From contig NZ_BMNC01000001.1 of NCBI RefSeq assembly GCF_014646255.1, forward strand, positions 809,366 to 873,365: a DNA stretch of 64,000 bases, read 5' to 3'. The first letter of the stretch is position 1. Every line of letters begins with the position of its first letter. This document shows positions 57,024 through 64,000 of the stretch, piece by piece. A model generated the notes under the pieces. It was not told the origin of the DNA. It made no database searches and saw nothing but the letters and a program-made list of their open reading frames with translations. The stretch is from Lentzea pudingi. GTDB taxonomy: Bacteria; Actinomycetota; Actinomycetes; Mycobacteriales; Pseudonocardiaceae. The translations under genes and the position numbers were made by a program.

Positions 57024-57332
57024 ATGGAGGAAGCAGTGGACTGGGTGCCCCGGGCCTGCACGTTGCCGACAGCGGAGAAACCGTTCCGCGTGGCCGAGTT
57101 CGACGAACTGCTGGACGGCGCCGCACGCCACCGTCCACAGAGGACACGGCTCGTACTCGAACTGGAGCCACGGCCGGAGGTCGCGGCACGTGCGGCGAAC
57201 TTGGCGGTGCGGGAGACGGGCTGCTGCTCGTTCTTCACGTTCGAACTGACGGCGACCGGCGACGGGCTGAGCCTCGCGATCTCGGTGCCCGCCGCGCACG
57301 CCGAGGTGCTCGACGCGTTGGCGGCGAGGTGA
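57024..57332 (+). CDS. Small protein encoded with a MerR regulator
   Basis: 102 aa. A WVPRACTLPTAEKPFRVAEFDELL start, a conserved RETGCCSFFTFELT block with adjacent Cys67-Cys68, and an end VPAAHAEVLDAL. Similar short proteins precede MerR genes in many actinobacteria and the paired Cys could bind a thiophilic metal or metalloid. No annotated function. Stop overlaps or abuts the merR start, so the two are co-translated. ATG at 57024 preferred; the open frame upstream crosses the promoter. Confidence 0.65.
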   Translation: MEEAVDWVPRACTLPTAEKPFRVAEFDELLDGAARHRPQRTRLVLELEPRPEVAARAANLAVRETGCCSFFTFELTATGDGLSLAISVPAAHAEVLDALAAR

Positions 57333-57334
57333 GC

Positions 57335-57718
57335 ATGCGCACCGGGGAGGTCGCCGAGGCGGCCGGGGTGAACCGGGAGACGCTGCGGTACTACGAGCGC
57401 GTCGGTCTGCTCGCCCGGCCGGAGCGCTCGCTCGGCGGGCATCGGCTGTACCCGCCGGGGACGGTGGCGGTGATCCGCGTGATCAAGGCGGCGCAATGGC
57501 TCGGGTTCACCCTGGACGAGATCGCCGGCCTGCTCTCGACCGGGTCTCGCCGTCCCGGTCTGCGGGACCGCGCCGAGGTCAAGCTCGGCGAGGTGGAGGC
57601 GAGGATCGCGGACCTGGAGACCGTCCGCGACACGTTGCGGGTGGCGATCTCCGCCGGGTGTGACGACCTCGTGGTCTGCTCGCACACGCCGTCCTGCCCG
57701 CTGCCGATATCGTCCTGA
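57335..57718 (+). CDS. MerR-family transcriptional regulator
   Basis: 127 aa. N-terminal winged helix MRTGEVAEAAGVNRETLRYYERVGLLARPERSLGGHRLY; dimer helix; C-terminal GCDDLVVCSHTPSCPLP with three cysteines. Mercury MerR has Cys82, Cys117 and Cys126; here the position of Cys82 is occupied by Arg and the loop is CDDLVVCSHTPSC, so the metal pocket is not the mercury type. It presumably twists the long-spacer promoter at 56985. An in-frame GTG six bases earlier is a second choice of start. Confidence 0.85.
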   Translation: MRTGEVAEAAGVNRETLRYYERVGLLARPERSLGGHRLYPPGTVAVIRVIKAAQWLGFTLDEIAGLLSTGSRRPGLRDRAEVKLGEVEARIADLETVRDTLRVAISAGCDDLVVCSHTPSCPLPISS

Positions 57719-57739
57719 TCATCTGATCGGGAGGGTGTC

Positions 57740-58672
57740 TTGCCGGGGTTCGTCGCGGGGATGGAACGTCACCAGGTCGCCGTCTACCTCGGCGCACTGG
57801 CCGCGGGCGGGCTGGCCGGCTGGACCGCGCCGGGCGCCGGGCCGGTCCTCGAACATGTCATCAACCCCGTGCTGGCCGCCCTGCTGTACGTGACGTTCCT
57901 GCAGGTCCCGGTGGCGGAACTCGGGCGGTCGCTCAGAGCGGGCCGGTTCCTGGGGGCCGCGCTCGTCCTGAACTTCGTCGTGGTGCCGCTGGTCGTGGCG
58001 GCGCTGTTCGCGTTCTTGCCCGACGATCAGGCCGTCAAGGTCGGCGTGCTGTTGGTGTTGCTCACGCCGTGCGTCGACTACGTGATCGTGTTCAGCGGAT
58101 TGGCCGGTGGGGACAGTCGCCGCCTGCTCGCCGCCACGCCGTTGCTGCTGCTCGCGCAGATGGTGCTGCTGCCTGCTTATCTGTGGCTCTTCCTCGGTTC
58201 CGGCCTGGCCGTTGTCGAACCCGGGCCGTTCGTCGAGGCGTTCGTCGTGCTGATCGCGATCCCGCTGGCGCTGGCGTGGCTCACCCAGACGTTCGCGGCG
58301 GAGCGGTTCGCCGGGGCTGTCGGCACGACGATGGTGCCGTTGATGGCCGCGACCCTGTTCACGGTGGTCGCGTCGCAGGTGCCGAAGCTCGGCGGCGACC
58401 TGGCGCAGGTCGTGCGCGTGGTGCCGTTCTACGTGGCGTTTCTGGTGATCATGGCCTTCGCCGGGCTTGTCGTTGCCCGGATGTGGGGCCTGGACGTGGC
58501 GTCGAGTCGCGCGATCGTGTTCACCGGGGCCACGCGCAACTCGCTGGTGGTGCTGCCGCTCGCGTTGGCGCTGCCCGGCGACGTCGCGGCCGTCGTCGTG
58601 GTGACGCAGACGCTGGTCGAGGTGGTCGGCATGGTCATCTACGTGCGGGTGGTGCCGCGGTTGGTGCCGTGA
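57740..58672 (+). CDS. Arsenite/bile-acid transporter superfamily permease (Acr3-like)
   Basis: 310 aa with about ten membrane spans. The first half ends LLVLLTPCVDYVIVFSGLAGGDSRRLL, whose Cys is in the position of the Cys essential for ACR3; FTGATRNSLVVLPLALALPGD is the repeat typical of the BART superfamily. Start TTG with GGGAGGG four bases before it; an ATG seven codons on is the other choice. The MerR gene is 21 bases upstream, so the operon is likely metal- or metalloid-induced. Converges on the TetR gene with a 38-base overlap. Confidence 0.75.
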   Translation: MPGFVAGMERHQVAVYLGALAAGGLAGWTAPGAGPVLEHVINPVLAALLYVTFLQVPVAELGRSLRAGRFLGAALVLNFVVVPLVVAALFAFLPDDQAVKVGVLLVLLTPCVDYVIVFSGLAGGDSRRLLAATPLLLLAQMVLLPAYLWLFLGSGLAVVEPGPFVEAFVVLIAIPLALAWLTQTFAAERFAGAVGTTMVPLMAATLFTVVASQVPKLGGDLAQVVRVVPFYVAFLVIMAFAGLVVARMWGLDVASSRAIVFTGATRNSLVVLPLALALPGDVAAVVVVTQTLVEVVGMVIYVRVVPRLVP

Positions 58673-59252
58673 CGCGGCGGGCCAGAAGTTGCCAGCTCGC
58701 GACGAGGTCGTCCACCTCGAATCCCGGCTCGTCGTCCTCGGACTGCAGGTAGAGCAGGATCGGGCCTTCCAGCGCGGCCACGAGTTGCAGCGCGAGTGCG
58801 CCGCTCTTGGCGTCGTCCGGGCGCGCCTCGGCCAGGAGCACCTGGACGTGGAACAGCATCGGGCTCCTGCCCGGCACCGGCCGGCCGATGTCGAGCGCGG
58901 CGCGGGCCAGGGTGGTGTGCGAGACCAGGAACTCGATCCGGGCCCGTCCGAAGGCGAGCAGTCGTTCGACCGGTGGCGCTCCGGGCCCCAGTGGAGGAGG
59001 CCCGGAGATCAGCTGCCGCTGGAAGTGCTTCTCCTCCTCGTCGAACAACGCGTGGAAGATGCCCGACCGGGTGCCGAAGCGGCGGAACACCGTGCCCTTG
59101 CCGAGGCCCGCGCGTTCGGCGAGGCCGTCCATGGTGACCCGGTCGGCACCGAGTTCGGCGACCATCTCGCGTGCGACCTCGACCAGGTGGGCACGGTTGC
59201 GCGCCGCGTCGGCCCGTTCCTCACGGTGCCACGACAGCGCGACGGGTTCCAC
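58635..59252 (-). CDS. TetR-family transcriptional regulator
   Basis: 205 aa. HTH at about 20-65: HLVEVAREMVAELGADRVTMDGLAERAGLGKGTVFRRFGTRSGIFHALF. The C-terminal ligand domain is all-helical, ligand unknown. GTG start, AAGGACC before it. It follows the FMN reductase gene by five bases in the same operon and probably controls it through the two sites at 59868-59912. Confidence 0.86.
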   Translation of the reverse strand: MEPVALSWHREERADAARNRAHLVEVAREMVAELGADRVTMDGLAERAGLGKGTVFRRFGTRSGIFHALFDEEEKHFQRQLISGPPPLGPGAPPVERLLAFGRARIEFLVSHTTLARAALDIGRPVPGRSPMLFHVQVLLAEARPDDAKSGALALQLVAALEGPILLYLQSEDDEPGFEVDDLVASWQLLARRVTAPTAAPPARR

Positions 59253-59257
59253 GGTCC

Positions 59258-59839
59258 TTACGCCTGCTGCGCGGCGAGCTGACGGTCGCGCAGCGGCGCG
59301 AGTGCGCTGCTCCAGGCGACGAGCTCGTCGAACATCGTGGACAGCGTGGACACCTGGAAGTCCGACGGCTGGAACTCGCTGAAGTTCTTGAACTCGGTGA
59401 ACATCGACAGCGACACGCTCGTGCGCACGTCGGCCATCTTCAGTTCGCCCGCCACGAGACGAAGGTGCTCCACGGCCCGTGCGCCGCCGACGCCGCCGTA
59501 CGACACGAAGCCCACGGCCTTGTTGTTCCACTCGGCGAACAGGTAGTCGATCGCGTTCTTCAGCACGCCGGACGTGGAGTGGTTGTACTCGGGCGTGACC
59601 ATGACGAAGCCGTCGAACTCGGCGATCTTCGCCGCCCACGCCTTGGTGTGGTCGTGCTGGTACTGGCCCATCGCCGGCGGCATCGGCTCGTCGAGGTGGG
59701 GCAGCGGGAAGTCCTTGAGGTCGACCAGTTCGAACGTCGCGTCGGTGCGCTGCTCCGCGTGCCCGGCGACCCACTTCGCCACCTGCTCGCCGTTCCGGCC
59801 GGGGCGGGTGCTGCCGATGATGATCCCGATGTGCGTCAT
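59258..59839 (-). CDS. NADPH-dependent FMN reductase (flavodoxin-like)
   Basis: 193 aa. IGIIIGSTRPGRNGEQVAKWV binds FMN phosphate and MVTPEYNHSTSGVLKNAIDYL is the hallmark of the NAD(P)H:FMN/quinone reductase family. It reduces FMN or quinones; possible oxidative-stress or drug detoxification role. ATG at 59839; a longer frame to 59893 would run through the operators. First gene of the FMN reductase-TetR operon. Confidence 0.88.
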   Translation of the reverse strand: MTHIGIIIGSTRPGRNGEQVAKWVAGHAEQRTDATFELVDLKDFPLPHLDEPMPPAMGQYQHDHTKAWAAKIAEFDGFVMVTPEYNHSTSGVLKNAIDYLFAEWNNKAVGFVSYGGVGGARAVEHLRLVAGELKMADVRTSVSLSMFTEFKNFSEFQPSDFQVSTLSTMFDELVAWSSALAPLRDRQLAAQQA

Positions 59840-59867
59840 GTCGTGAGGTCCTTTGCCGAGTTCAACT

Positions 59868-59912
59868 GAAGCGGACTGTACCCCGCTTCTCAAAGTGGAC
59901 TGTACCCCGCTT
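59868..59912. promoter_or_regulatory. Doubled TetR operator
   Basis: The first site has perfect 7-bp arms, GAAGCGG (59868-59874) and CCGCTTC (59883-59889), around ACTGTACC. The core GGACTGTACCCCGCTT (59873-59888) recurs at 59897-59912, 24 bases on. Located 28-73 bases before the FMN reductase start; sites of this sequence type are known for TetR repressors of such operons. Confidence 0.8.
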
Positions 59913-60031
59913 GTGTTGGATCGGCTCCATGCCGTGGGTCACAACGGCCGTCAGAGGCCGTGCTGGGTGGTCGGCAGTCCGGTCAGGAATCGAGAAGCAC
60001 CGGTCCCGGGGTGACGCCTAGCGTTCCCGGC

Positions 60032-60658
60032 ATGACCTCATTCGACGCGATCACCCTCGAAGTGGCCGACCTCGCGGCCTCCGAACGCTTCTACGCCAAC
60101 GCCTTCGGGCTCGGCTCCCGGCTGCGGCTGCGGGCCTCGGGGGAACCGGCGACCGGCTTCCGCGGGTTCACCCTGTCCCTCACGGTGGCGCAGCCCGCCG
60201 ACGTCGACCTGCTGATCGGCGGCGCGCTCGACGCCGGCGCGACCGTGCTGAAGTCCGCCGGGAAGTCCCTGTGGGGCTACGGCGGGGTCGTGCAGGCGCC
60301 GGACGGCACCATCTGGAAGGTCGCCACCTCGGCGAAGAAGAACACCGGCCCGGCGACCGGGCGGATCGAGGACGTCGTGCTGCTGCTCGGCGCGACGGAC
60401 ATCGCCGCGAGCAGGCAGTGCTACGTCGACCAGGGGTTCACCGTCGAGAAGAGCTTCGGCCGCATGTACGTGCAGTTCGCCGCGGCCGGATCGGTGAAGC
60501 TGGGCCTGTACCGGCGGCGGGCGCTCGCCAAGGACGCCGGGGTGGCGCCCGAGGGCTCCGGCTCGCACCGGGTCGTCCTGCACGGCGCCGGCGAGTTCAC
60601 CGACCCGGACGGGTTCGCGTGGGCGTCAGGGCAACCGGCCGGCCAGCTCGGCGCGTGA
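60032..60658 (+). CDS. Glyoxalase/VOC-superfamily protein
   Basis: 208 aa with two beta-alpha-beta-beta-beta repeats: residues 1-110 (MTSFDAITLEVADLAASERFYANAFGL ... GVVQAPDGTIWKVATSA) and 110-208 (VVLLLGATDIAASRQCYVDQGFTVEKSFGRMYVQF ... FTDPDGFAWA). A VOC fold with possible metal sites; the His/Glu ligands are not all seen, so it may be a binding protein. ATG chosen; the longer frame from 59960 has no support. Overlaps the decayed LAL regulator by 33 bases, convergent. Confidence 0.75.
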   Translation: MTSFDAITLEVADLAASERFYANAFGLGSRLRLRASGEPATGFRGFTLSLTVAQPADVDLLIGGALDAGATVLKSAGKSLWGYGGVVQAPDGTIWKVATSAKKNTGPATGRIEDVVLLLGATDIAASRQCYVDQGFTVEKSFGRMYVQFAAAGSVKLGLYRRRALAKDAGVAPEGSGSHRVVLHGAGEFTDPDGFAWASGQPAGQLGA

Positions 60659-61612
60659 GCGGATGTCGAGCTTCGTGTAGACCTTGCGCAGGTGGTACTC
60701 GATGGTCTTCGGGCTCAGGAACAGGGCGGCGGCGACCTCGCGGGTGGTCTTGCCCTCCGCGAGCAGCAGCGAGACCTGCAACTCCTGTGGCGTAAGGCTT
60801 TCGCCCGGCGTCCTGCGCTGGATGGTCTCGCCGGTGGCGCCGAGTTCGATCGCGGCGAGGTCGGCCCAGCGCGCGGCCCTCAGGTTCTCGAACGTCTCGA
60901 GCGCGGCGTGCAGGTGCGGCCGGGCGTCCACCCGCCGCCGGGCGCGGCGCAGGCGGGCACCGTAGGCGAGCCTGGTGCGCGCGGTCTCGAAGTCTTCCAA
61001 AGTCCTTTCGTGGTAACCCAAAGCCGCCTCGAAATGCTCGTCGAAGCCGTCGCTGACCACACCCAGCGTCCGCTCGGCGCGTCCCATCGCCCACGGCTGG
61101 CCCTTCGCGGCCGCCTCGGCCCGGTAGCGCCGCGCGACCCGCACCGCGTCGTCCCTCCTGCCGAGTCGCACCAGCGCGTCGGTGAGTTCCGGCGCAGGCG
61201 ACAGGTCCGGGCCTCCGCGCGGGCGTCGGCGACGATGCGCCTCAGGCGGCGCCGGAGTCCGCGTCGCGCAGGTACAACGGGCCGATCATCAGCCACGACA
61301 GCCTGCGCCGGTCATCGCGGAGCAGGCCGGACTCGGTGAGCAGGGCGACCGCGGCTCGGATCTGGTCGGCGCCGCCCTGGTTGGCGAGGATCCGGGCGAC
61401 GCCCGCGGCCATCTGGCCGAGGCCCCGCGCTGTTGAGGTTGTGACGTGGTCCAGCAACGCCTCGATCTCGTGTGCCAGCTCTACTCCGGTGGTGGTGTCG
61501 CCTGGGTAGAAGCAGGTGTTGACGGCGTTGGCCAGCAGGACCACGGCCGCGTTGGGGTCGGGAGAGTCGGCTGCGGCGATCCGGCAGAGGTCGCGGGCCC
61601 TGGTGACCGCCG
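60626..61612 (-). pseudogene. Decayed LAL (LuxR) regulator
   Basis: C-terminal LuxR HTH is complete: SLTPQELQVSLLLAEGKTTREVAAALFLSPKTIEYHLRKVYTKLDIRSRAELA (frame ending at 60626). Upstream the helical part is broken into three frames: SPAPELTDALVRLGRRDDAVRVARRYR, then RRLRRIVADARAE, then DPNAAVVLLANAVNTCFYPGDTTTGVE. At least two frameshifts lie near 61200 and 61240. The N-terminal ATPase half is missing, and the match ends at about 61612, where the remnant of an oppositely oriented glycosyltransferase begins. Confidence 0.8.
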
Positions 61613-61833
61613 CCCGGCGCCCGTTCATCTACGTGCCGCTGCGCCACCACTTCGAGCAGAACTTCCACGTACGGCACCGGCTCGAACGCTATGGAGCGGG
61701 CCGGTGCATGACGTACGAGGAGGTCTCCGACCGCGACGTGCTGGCCGAGGAGATCGGCCGCGAGGTGAGCTACCGCCGCGTCGAGACGGACGGCGCTTCC
61801 CGGGCCGCGGCCCTGCTCGCCGAGTTGCTCTGA
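61613..61833 (+). pseudogene. 3' remnant of a glycosyltransferase (MurG-like, GT-B)
   Basis: Only the last 70 or so codons remain: RPFIYVPLRHHFEQNFHVR, then HRLERYGAGRCMTYEE and VETDGASRAAALLAELL before the stop at 61833. The block VPLRHHFEQN-HRLERYGAGRCMxYEE is the acceptor/donor-side end of MurG-like transferases. The open frame back to 61516 belongs to noise over the LAL remnant. The junction near 61613 probably marks a deletion. Confidence 0.72.
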
Positions 61834-61839
61834 GGAGGG

Positions 61840-62247
61840 TCAGTCCGTCGAACGGTCGTCGGCCGCCGCGGTCTGGGTGATCACGGCGACCGTCTGCTCC
61901 AGCCCGCGCTGCACCTCGTCGCCCTGCGCCTCCCGGACGCTGTGCAGGCTCACCGTGATGCGCGACCGCCCCGGCGCGACCTCTTCGATCTGGAGTTCGC
62001 CGTGGTAGTCGTCCGGGCCCTCAGCACCCCACTCGAGCGTCCGCCGCTCGGCGTCCGGCCGCACCCACGCCTCGCCCTCGACGTGGTGGCCGTGCACCTC
62101 GGCCTCCACGTGCACCTGCTCGCCGCCCTCCGGCTCGGCGGCGGTCATCTGCGGGAAGTAGCGGGGCAGGTTCCGCGGCTCGGCCAGGAACCCGAACAGG
62201 GTGTCGGCCGGGATGTCGGCTTCAGCTGAGTGCGTGTACGTCGTCAT
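61840..62247 (-). CDS. SRPBCC (START/Bet v1-like) protein
   Basis: 135 aa: MTTYTHSAEADIPADTLFGFLAEPRNLPRYFPQMTAAEPEGGEQVHVEAEV is the polyketide-cyclase/dehydrase family start and the rest alternates beta strands with a long final helix. Binds a hydrophobic ligand; no catalytic residue obvious. ATG at 62247 overlaps the VanZ-RDD gene end by 26 bases, so the two share an operon. Confidence 0.75.
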   Translation of the reverse strand: MTTYTHSAEADIPADTLFGFLAEPRNLPRYFPQMTAAEPEGGEQVHVEAEVHGHHVEGEAWVRPDAERRTLEWGAEGPDDYHGELQIEEVAPGRSRITVSLHSVREAQGDEVQRGLEQTVAVITQTAAADDRSTD

Positions 62248-63313
62248 GGCGGTCGGGGTACCCGGTCTTCTGCCTGGCGAACACGTCCCGCGTCCTAGCC
62301 AGATGTTCGTGCCATCCGCGCTGGTCACGCCGGAACACGGGCACGACGAACGCCCCGCCGACGTACAGCGCGACGACGGCCAGGTCCCACCAGCCGATGT
62401 CGACGAGCGGCGACACCACGGCCGCGTAGGCCATGAACCCGGTGAAGCCGAGCAGTTCGCGCAACGCGAGCTGGAACGGGTTGGCGCGCGACCCGTCCTG
62501 GGCGCGGATCCGGTAGTGCAGCAGCACTCCGCCGATCGTCAGCCCGTTCGCCGCGGCCGGCAGCACCACCCGGAACGCCACGAGCACGCACACCGCCCAC
62601 CGCGGATCCGAGTCGAGCACCAGCTTCGCGATCACGATCACCAGCACGAGCTCGGAGATCAGCCCTAGGATCCGGCGCGGCACGGTGACGGTCTCGACCG
62701 GCGCGCTCGCCTCGTCGGACGAGGGCACCCTGGGCACGACGAACGCGGCGGGAGCCATCATCCAGCCCAGCAGGCCGCCGAAGGTGTTGGAGATCAGGTC
62801 GTCCACGTCGGCGATCCGGTAGGGGCACGGGTAGAAGCCGAGGTTGCCGGTGTACTGCACCACTTCGACGGCCAGCGAGATGCCCAGGCTGATCGCGATC
62901 ACGGCGAGCGGTCCCTTGCCGTACGCCTTGCGCAGCACCACACCCAGCGGCACGAACAGCGCGACGTTGAACAGCTGCTGCAGGAACGCCTGCGACTTCA
63001 CCATCGCGAGGACGCCGGAACGCCCGCTCGCGGCCATGTTGTTGCTCATGTCGGTCACCCACTGGAAGGGGACCGTGGACAGCATCTGCTCGCCCGTGCA
63101 CAGCTTCGACACGTCCGACGGGAACGGCAGGAAGATCAGCGCCAGCGCCACGAGCCCGTAGGCCAGCAGGCCGTAGAGGACGAACGCGCGGCGCGGCTCG
63201 ACCCGCCGGAAACGGAAGTAGTGCAACAGGACCAGGGGGAGGAGAACCATCAACCCGACACCCACGAACGCCAGGAAACCGGTCCGGGCGGTTTCCCAGT
63301 ACGACGCCATCAT
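62222..63313 (-). CDS. VanZ-RDD fusion membrane protein
   Basis: 363 aa. N-terminal half: VanZ-like with four to five spans, QQLFNVALFVPLGVVLRKAYG and AVEVVQYTGNLGFYPCPYRIADVDDLISNTFGGLLGW (the RxxDVDDLIxNTxGxxxG motif). C-terminal half: RDD-family block PRRILGLISELVLVIVIAKLVL ... LHYRIRAQDGSRANPFQLALRELLGFTGFMAY. VanZ raises teicoplanin resistance in enterococci by an unknown mechanism. First of a two-gene operon; either of two neighbouring ATG codons can be the start. Confidence 0.82.
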   Translation of the reverse strand: MMASYWETARTGFLAFVGVGLMVLLPLVLLHYFRFRRVEPRRAFVLYGLLAYGLVALALIFLPFPSDVSKLCTGEQMLSTVPFQWVTDMSNNMAASGRSGVLAMVKSQAFLQQLFNVALFVPLGVVLRKAYGKGPLAVIAISLGISLAVEVVQYTGNLGFYPCPYRIADVDDLISNTFGGLLGWMMAPAAFVVPRVPSSDEASAPVETVTVPRRILGLISELVLVIVIAKLVLDSDPRWAVCVLVAFRVVLPAAANGLTIGGVLLHYRIRAQDGSRANPFQLALRELLGFTGFMAYAAVVSPLVDIGWWDLAVVALYVGGAFVVPVFRRDQRGWHEHLARTRDVFARQKTGYPDRHDDVHALS

Positions 63314-63377
63314 GTGCGGACCAATGCCCGCTCACGTCCGGCGGCAAACCTTGATCGGGGAAGTTGGGGCGAACGGC

Positions 63378-64000
63378 TCAGCGGCGCCGTGCGAGGTAGA
63401 CGGTGTTCGTGGAATCGGTGCCCTGCAGGGGATTGGGGAAGCTGACCACCTCGGCGCGCACGTCGGTGAAGACGGCCGCGAGGGTGTCGGTGTACTCGGT
63501 CTCGGGCGGGTCGTTGGACCAGAGCGCGAAGATCCCGCCGGACTCGAGGAGCCCGGCCAGGCGGTGCGCGCCCTCGACGGTGTAGAAGTCGGCGTTGGTG
63601 GGATGCAGCAGGTGGCGCGGGGAGTGGTCGATGTCGACGATGATCGCGTCGAACTCCCTGCCGGGCGTGGCTGCGTCGTAGCCCTGGCCGGAGCGGGTCA
63701 GCGCGAAGAAGTCACCGTGCACCAGTTCGCACCGCTCGTCTGCCGCCAGCGTCCTGCCGGCGGGGATGAGGCCCTGCTGGTGCCACTCGATGACCTCGCC
63801 GAGGGCGTCGACCACCAGCAGTGAGGCGACGTTCTCGTGCTCCAGGACGGTCTGCGCGGTGTAACCGAGCCCGAGGCCGCCCACCACGACGGTCAGGTCG
63901 TCGCCGGGCAGCTCCGCCAGCGCGAGGTTCGCCAGTTCCACCTCCGCCACGGTGAAGAGGCTCGACATCAGGAACTCCTCGTTGAGCTTGATCTCGTGGA
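63378..64000 (-). CDS. Spermidine synthase-like methyltransferase-fold protein, 5' end missing
   Basis: 207 residues seen; the frame runs off the right edge (HEIKLNEEFLMSSLFTVAEVELANLAL), so the start is not here. Core: VVVGGLGLGYTAQTVLEHENVASLLVVDALGEVIEW (nucleotide loop) and FDAIIVDIDHSPRHLL. Spermidine synthases have a Gly-rich GGGDG loop; here it is GGLGLGY, so a different acceptor is likely. Confidence 0.78.
   Translation of the reverse strand, partial: HEIKLNEEFLMSSLFTVAEVELANLALAELPGDDLTVVVGGLGLGYTAQTVLEHENVASLLVVDALGEVIEWHQQGLIPAGRTLAADERCELVHGDFFALTRSGQGYDAATPGREFDAIIVDIDHSPRHLLHPTNADFYTVEGAHRLAGLLESGGIFALWSNDPPETEYTDTLAAVFTDVRAEVVSFPNPLQGTDSTNTVYLARRR

Overview
The window is high-GC actinobacterial DNA with GTG/TTG starts, four-base stop/start overlaps and many LLM oxidoreductases, SARP/STAND regulators and SDRs. 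Gene content suggests a soil actinomycete, probably of the Pseudonocardiales (Lentzea/Saccharothrix-like). That placement is inference; no rRNA or marker gene is present.

Region 1 (1-29450) is a sterol catabolism island. Its gene pairs match the cholesterol genes of Mycobacterium/Rhodococcus. Ring C/D genes: fadA6 (cut by the left edge), ipdC-ipdB-ipdA-echA20, and divergent from them two SDR genes across a KstR2-like palindrome. Side-chain genes: fadA5, cyp125, ltp3, ltp4, a double DUF35 gene, fadD19, echA19, an acyl-CoA dehydrogenase pair (fadE26/fadE27 type), an fdxD ferredoxin, and an ADH-SDR-ALDH-SDR operon. A Tat-signal KstD-type steroid dehydrogenase lies in the middle. Seven 14-bp sites resembling TAGAAC-nn-GTTCTA (KstR operator type) sit at almost every transcription start between 7.6 and 25.2 kb. 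FadD19, Ltp3 and Ltp4 together point to C24-branched plant sterols as substrates. The kstR and kstR2 genes, the hsa ring A/B genes and chsE1/E2-chsH1/H2-ltp2 are not in the window.

Region 2 (29.5-48.5 kb) is mixed: a secreted alpha/beta hydrolase, a MalY-type PLP enzyme, a DrrAB-type ABC exporter, a SARP/STAND regulator of about 1000 aa, an APH-like kinase and a LanC-like cyclase whose start codons overlap head to head, an LLM oxidoreductase, a lacI/beta-galactosidase deletion scar, a LysR/dialkylglycine-decarboxylase pair, a two-component system, a GT87 mannosyltransferase, a secreted GH3 beta-glucosidase and a SMI1-like gene.

Region 3 (48.6-56.8 kb) looks accessory. It has an NB-ARC/TPR (NLR-like) protein with a short N-terminal motif resembling bacterial amyloid-signalling motifs, a nucleotide-sugar dehydrogenase plus glycosyl/glycerophosphotransferase-like pair, a second SARP/STAND regulator, and an orphan 47-aa hydrophobic peptide gene followed by a strong intrinsic terminator.

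Region 4 (57-64 kb) carries a MerR-controlled, arsenite-exporter-like cassette with a recognisable MerR promoter, a TetR/FMN-reductase operon behind a doubled operator, a glyoxalase-like protein, a decayed LAL regulator abutting a decayed glycosyltransferase, an SRPBCC protein, a VanZ-RDD membrane fusion and a spermidine-synthase-like protein cut by the right edge. No tRNA, rRNA, CRISPR array or intact mobile element was recognised.
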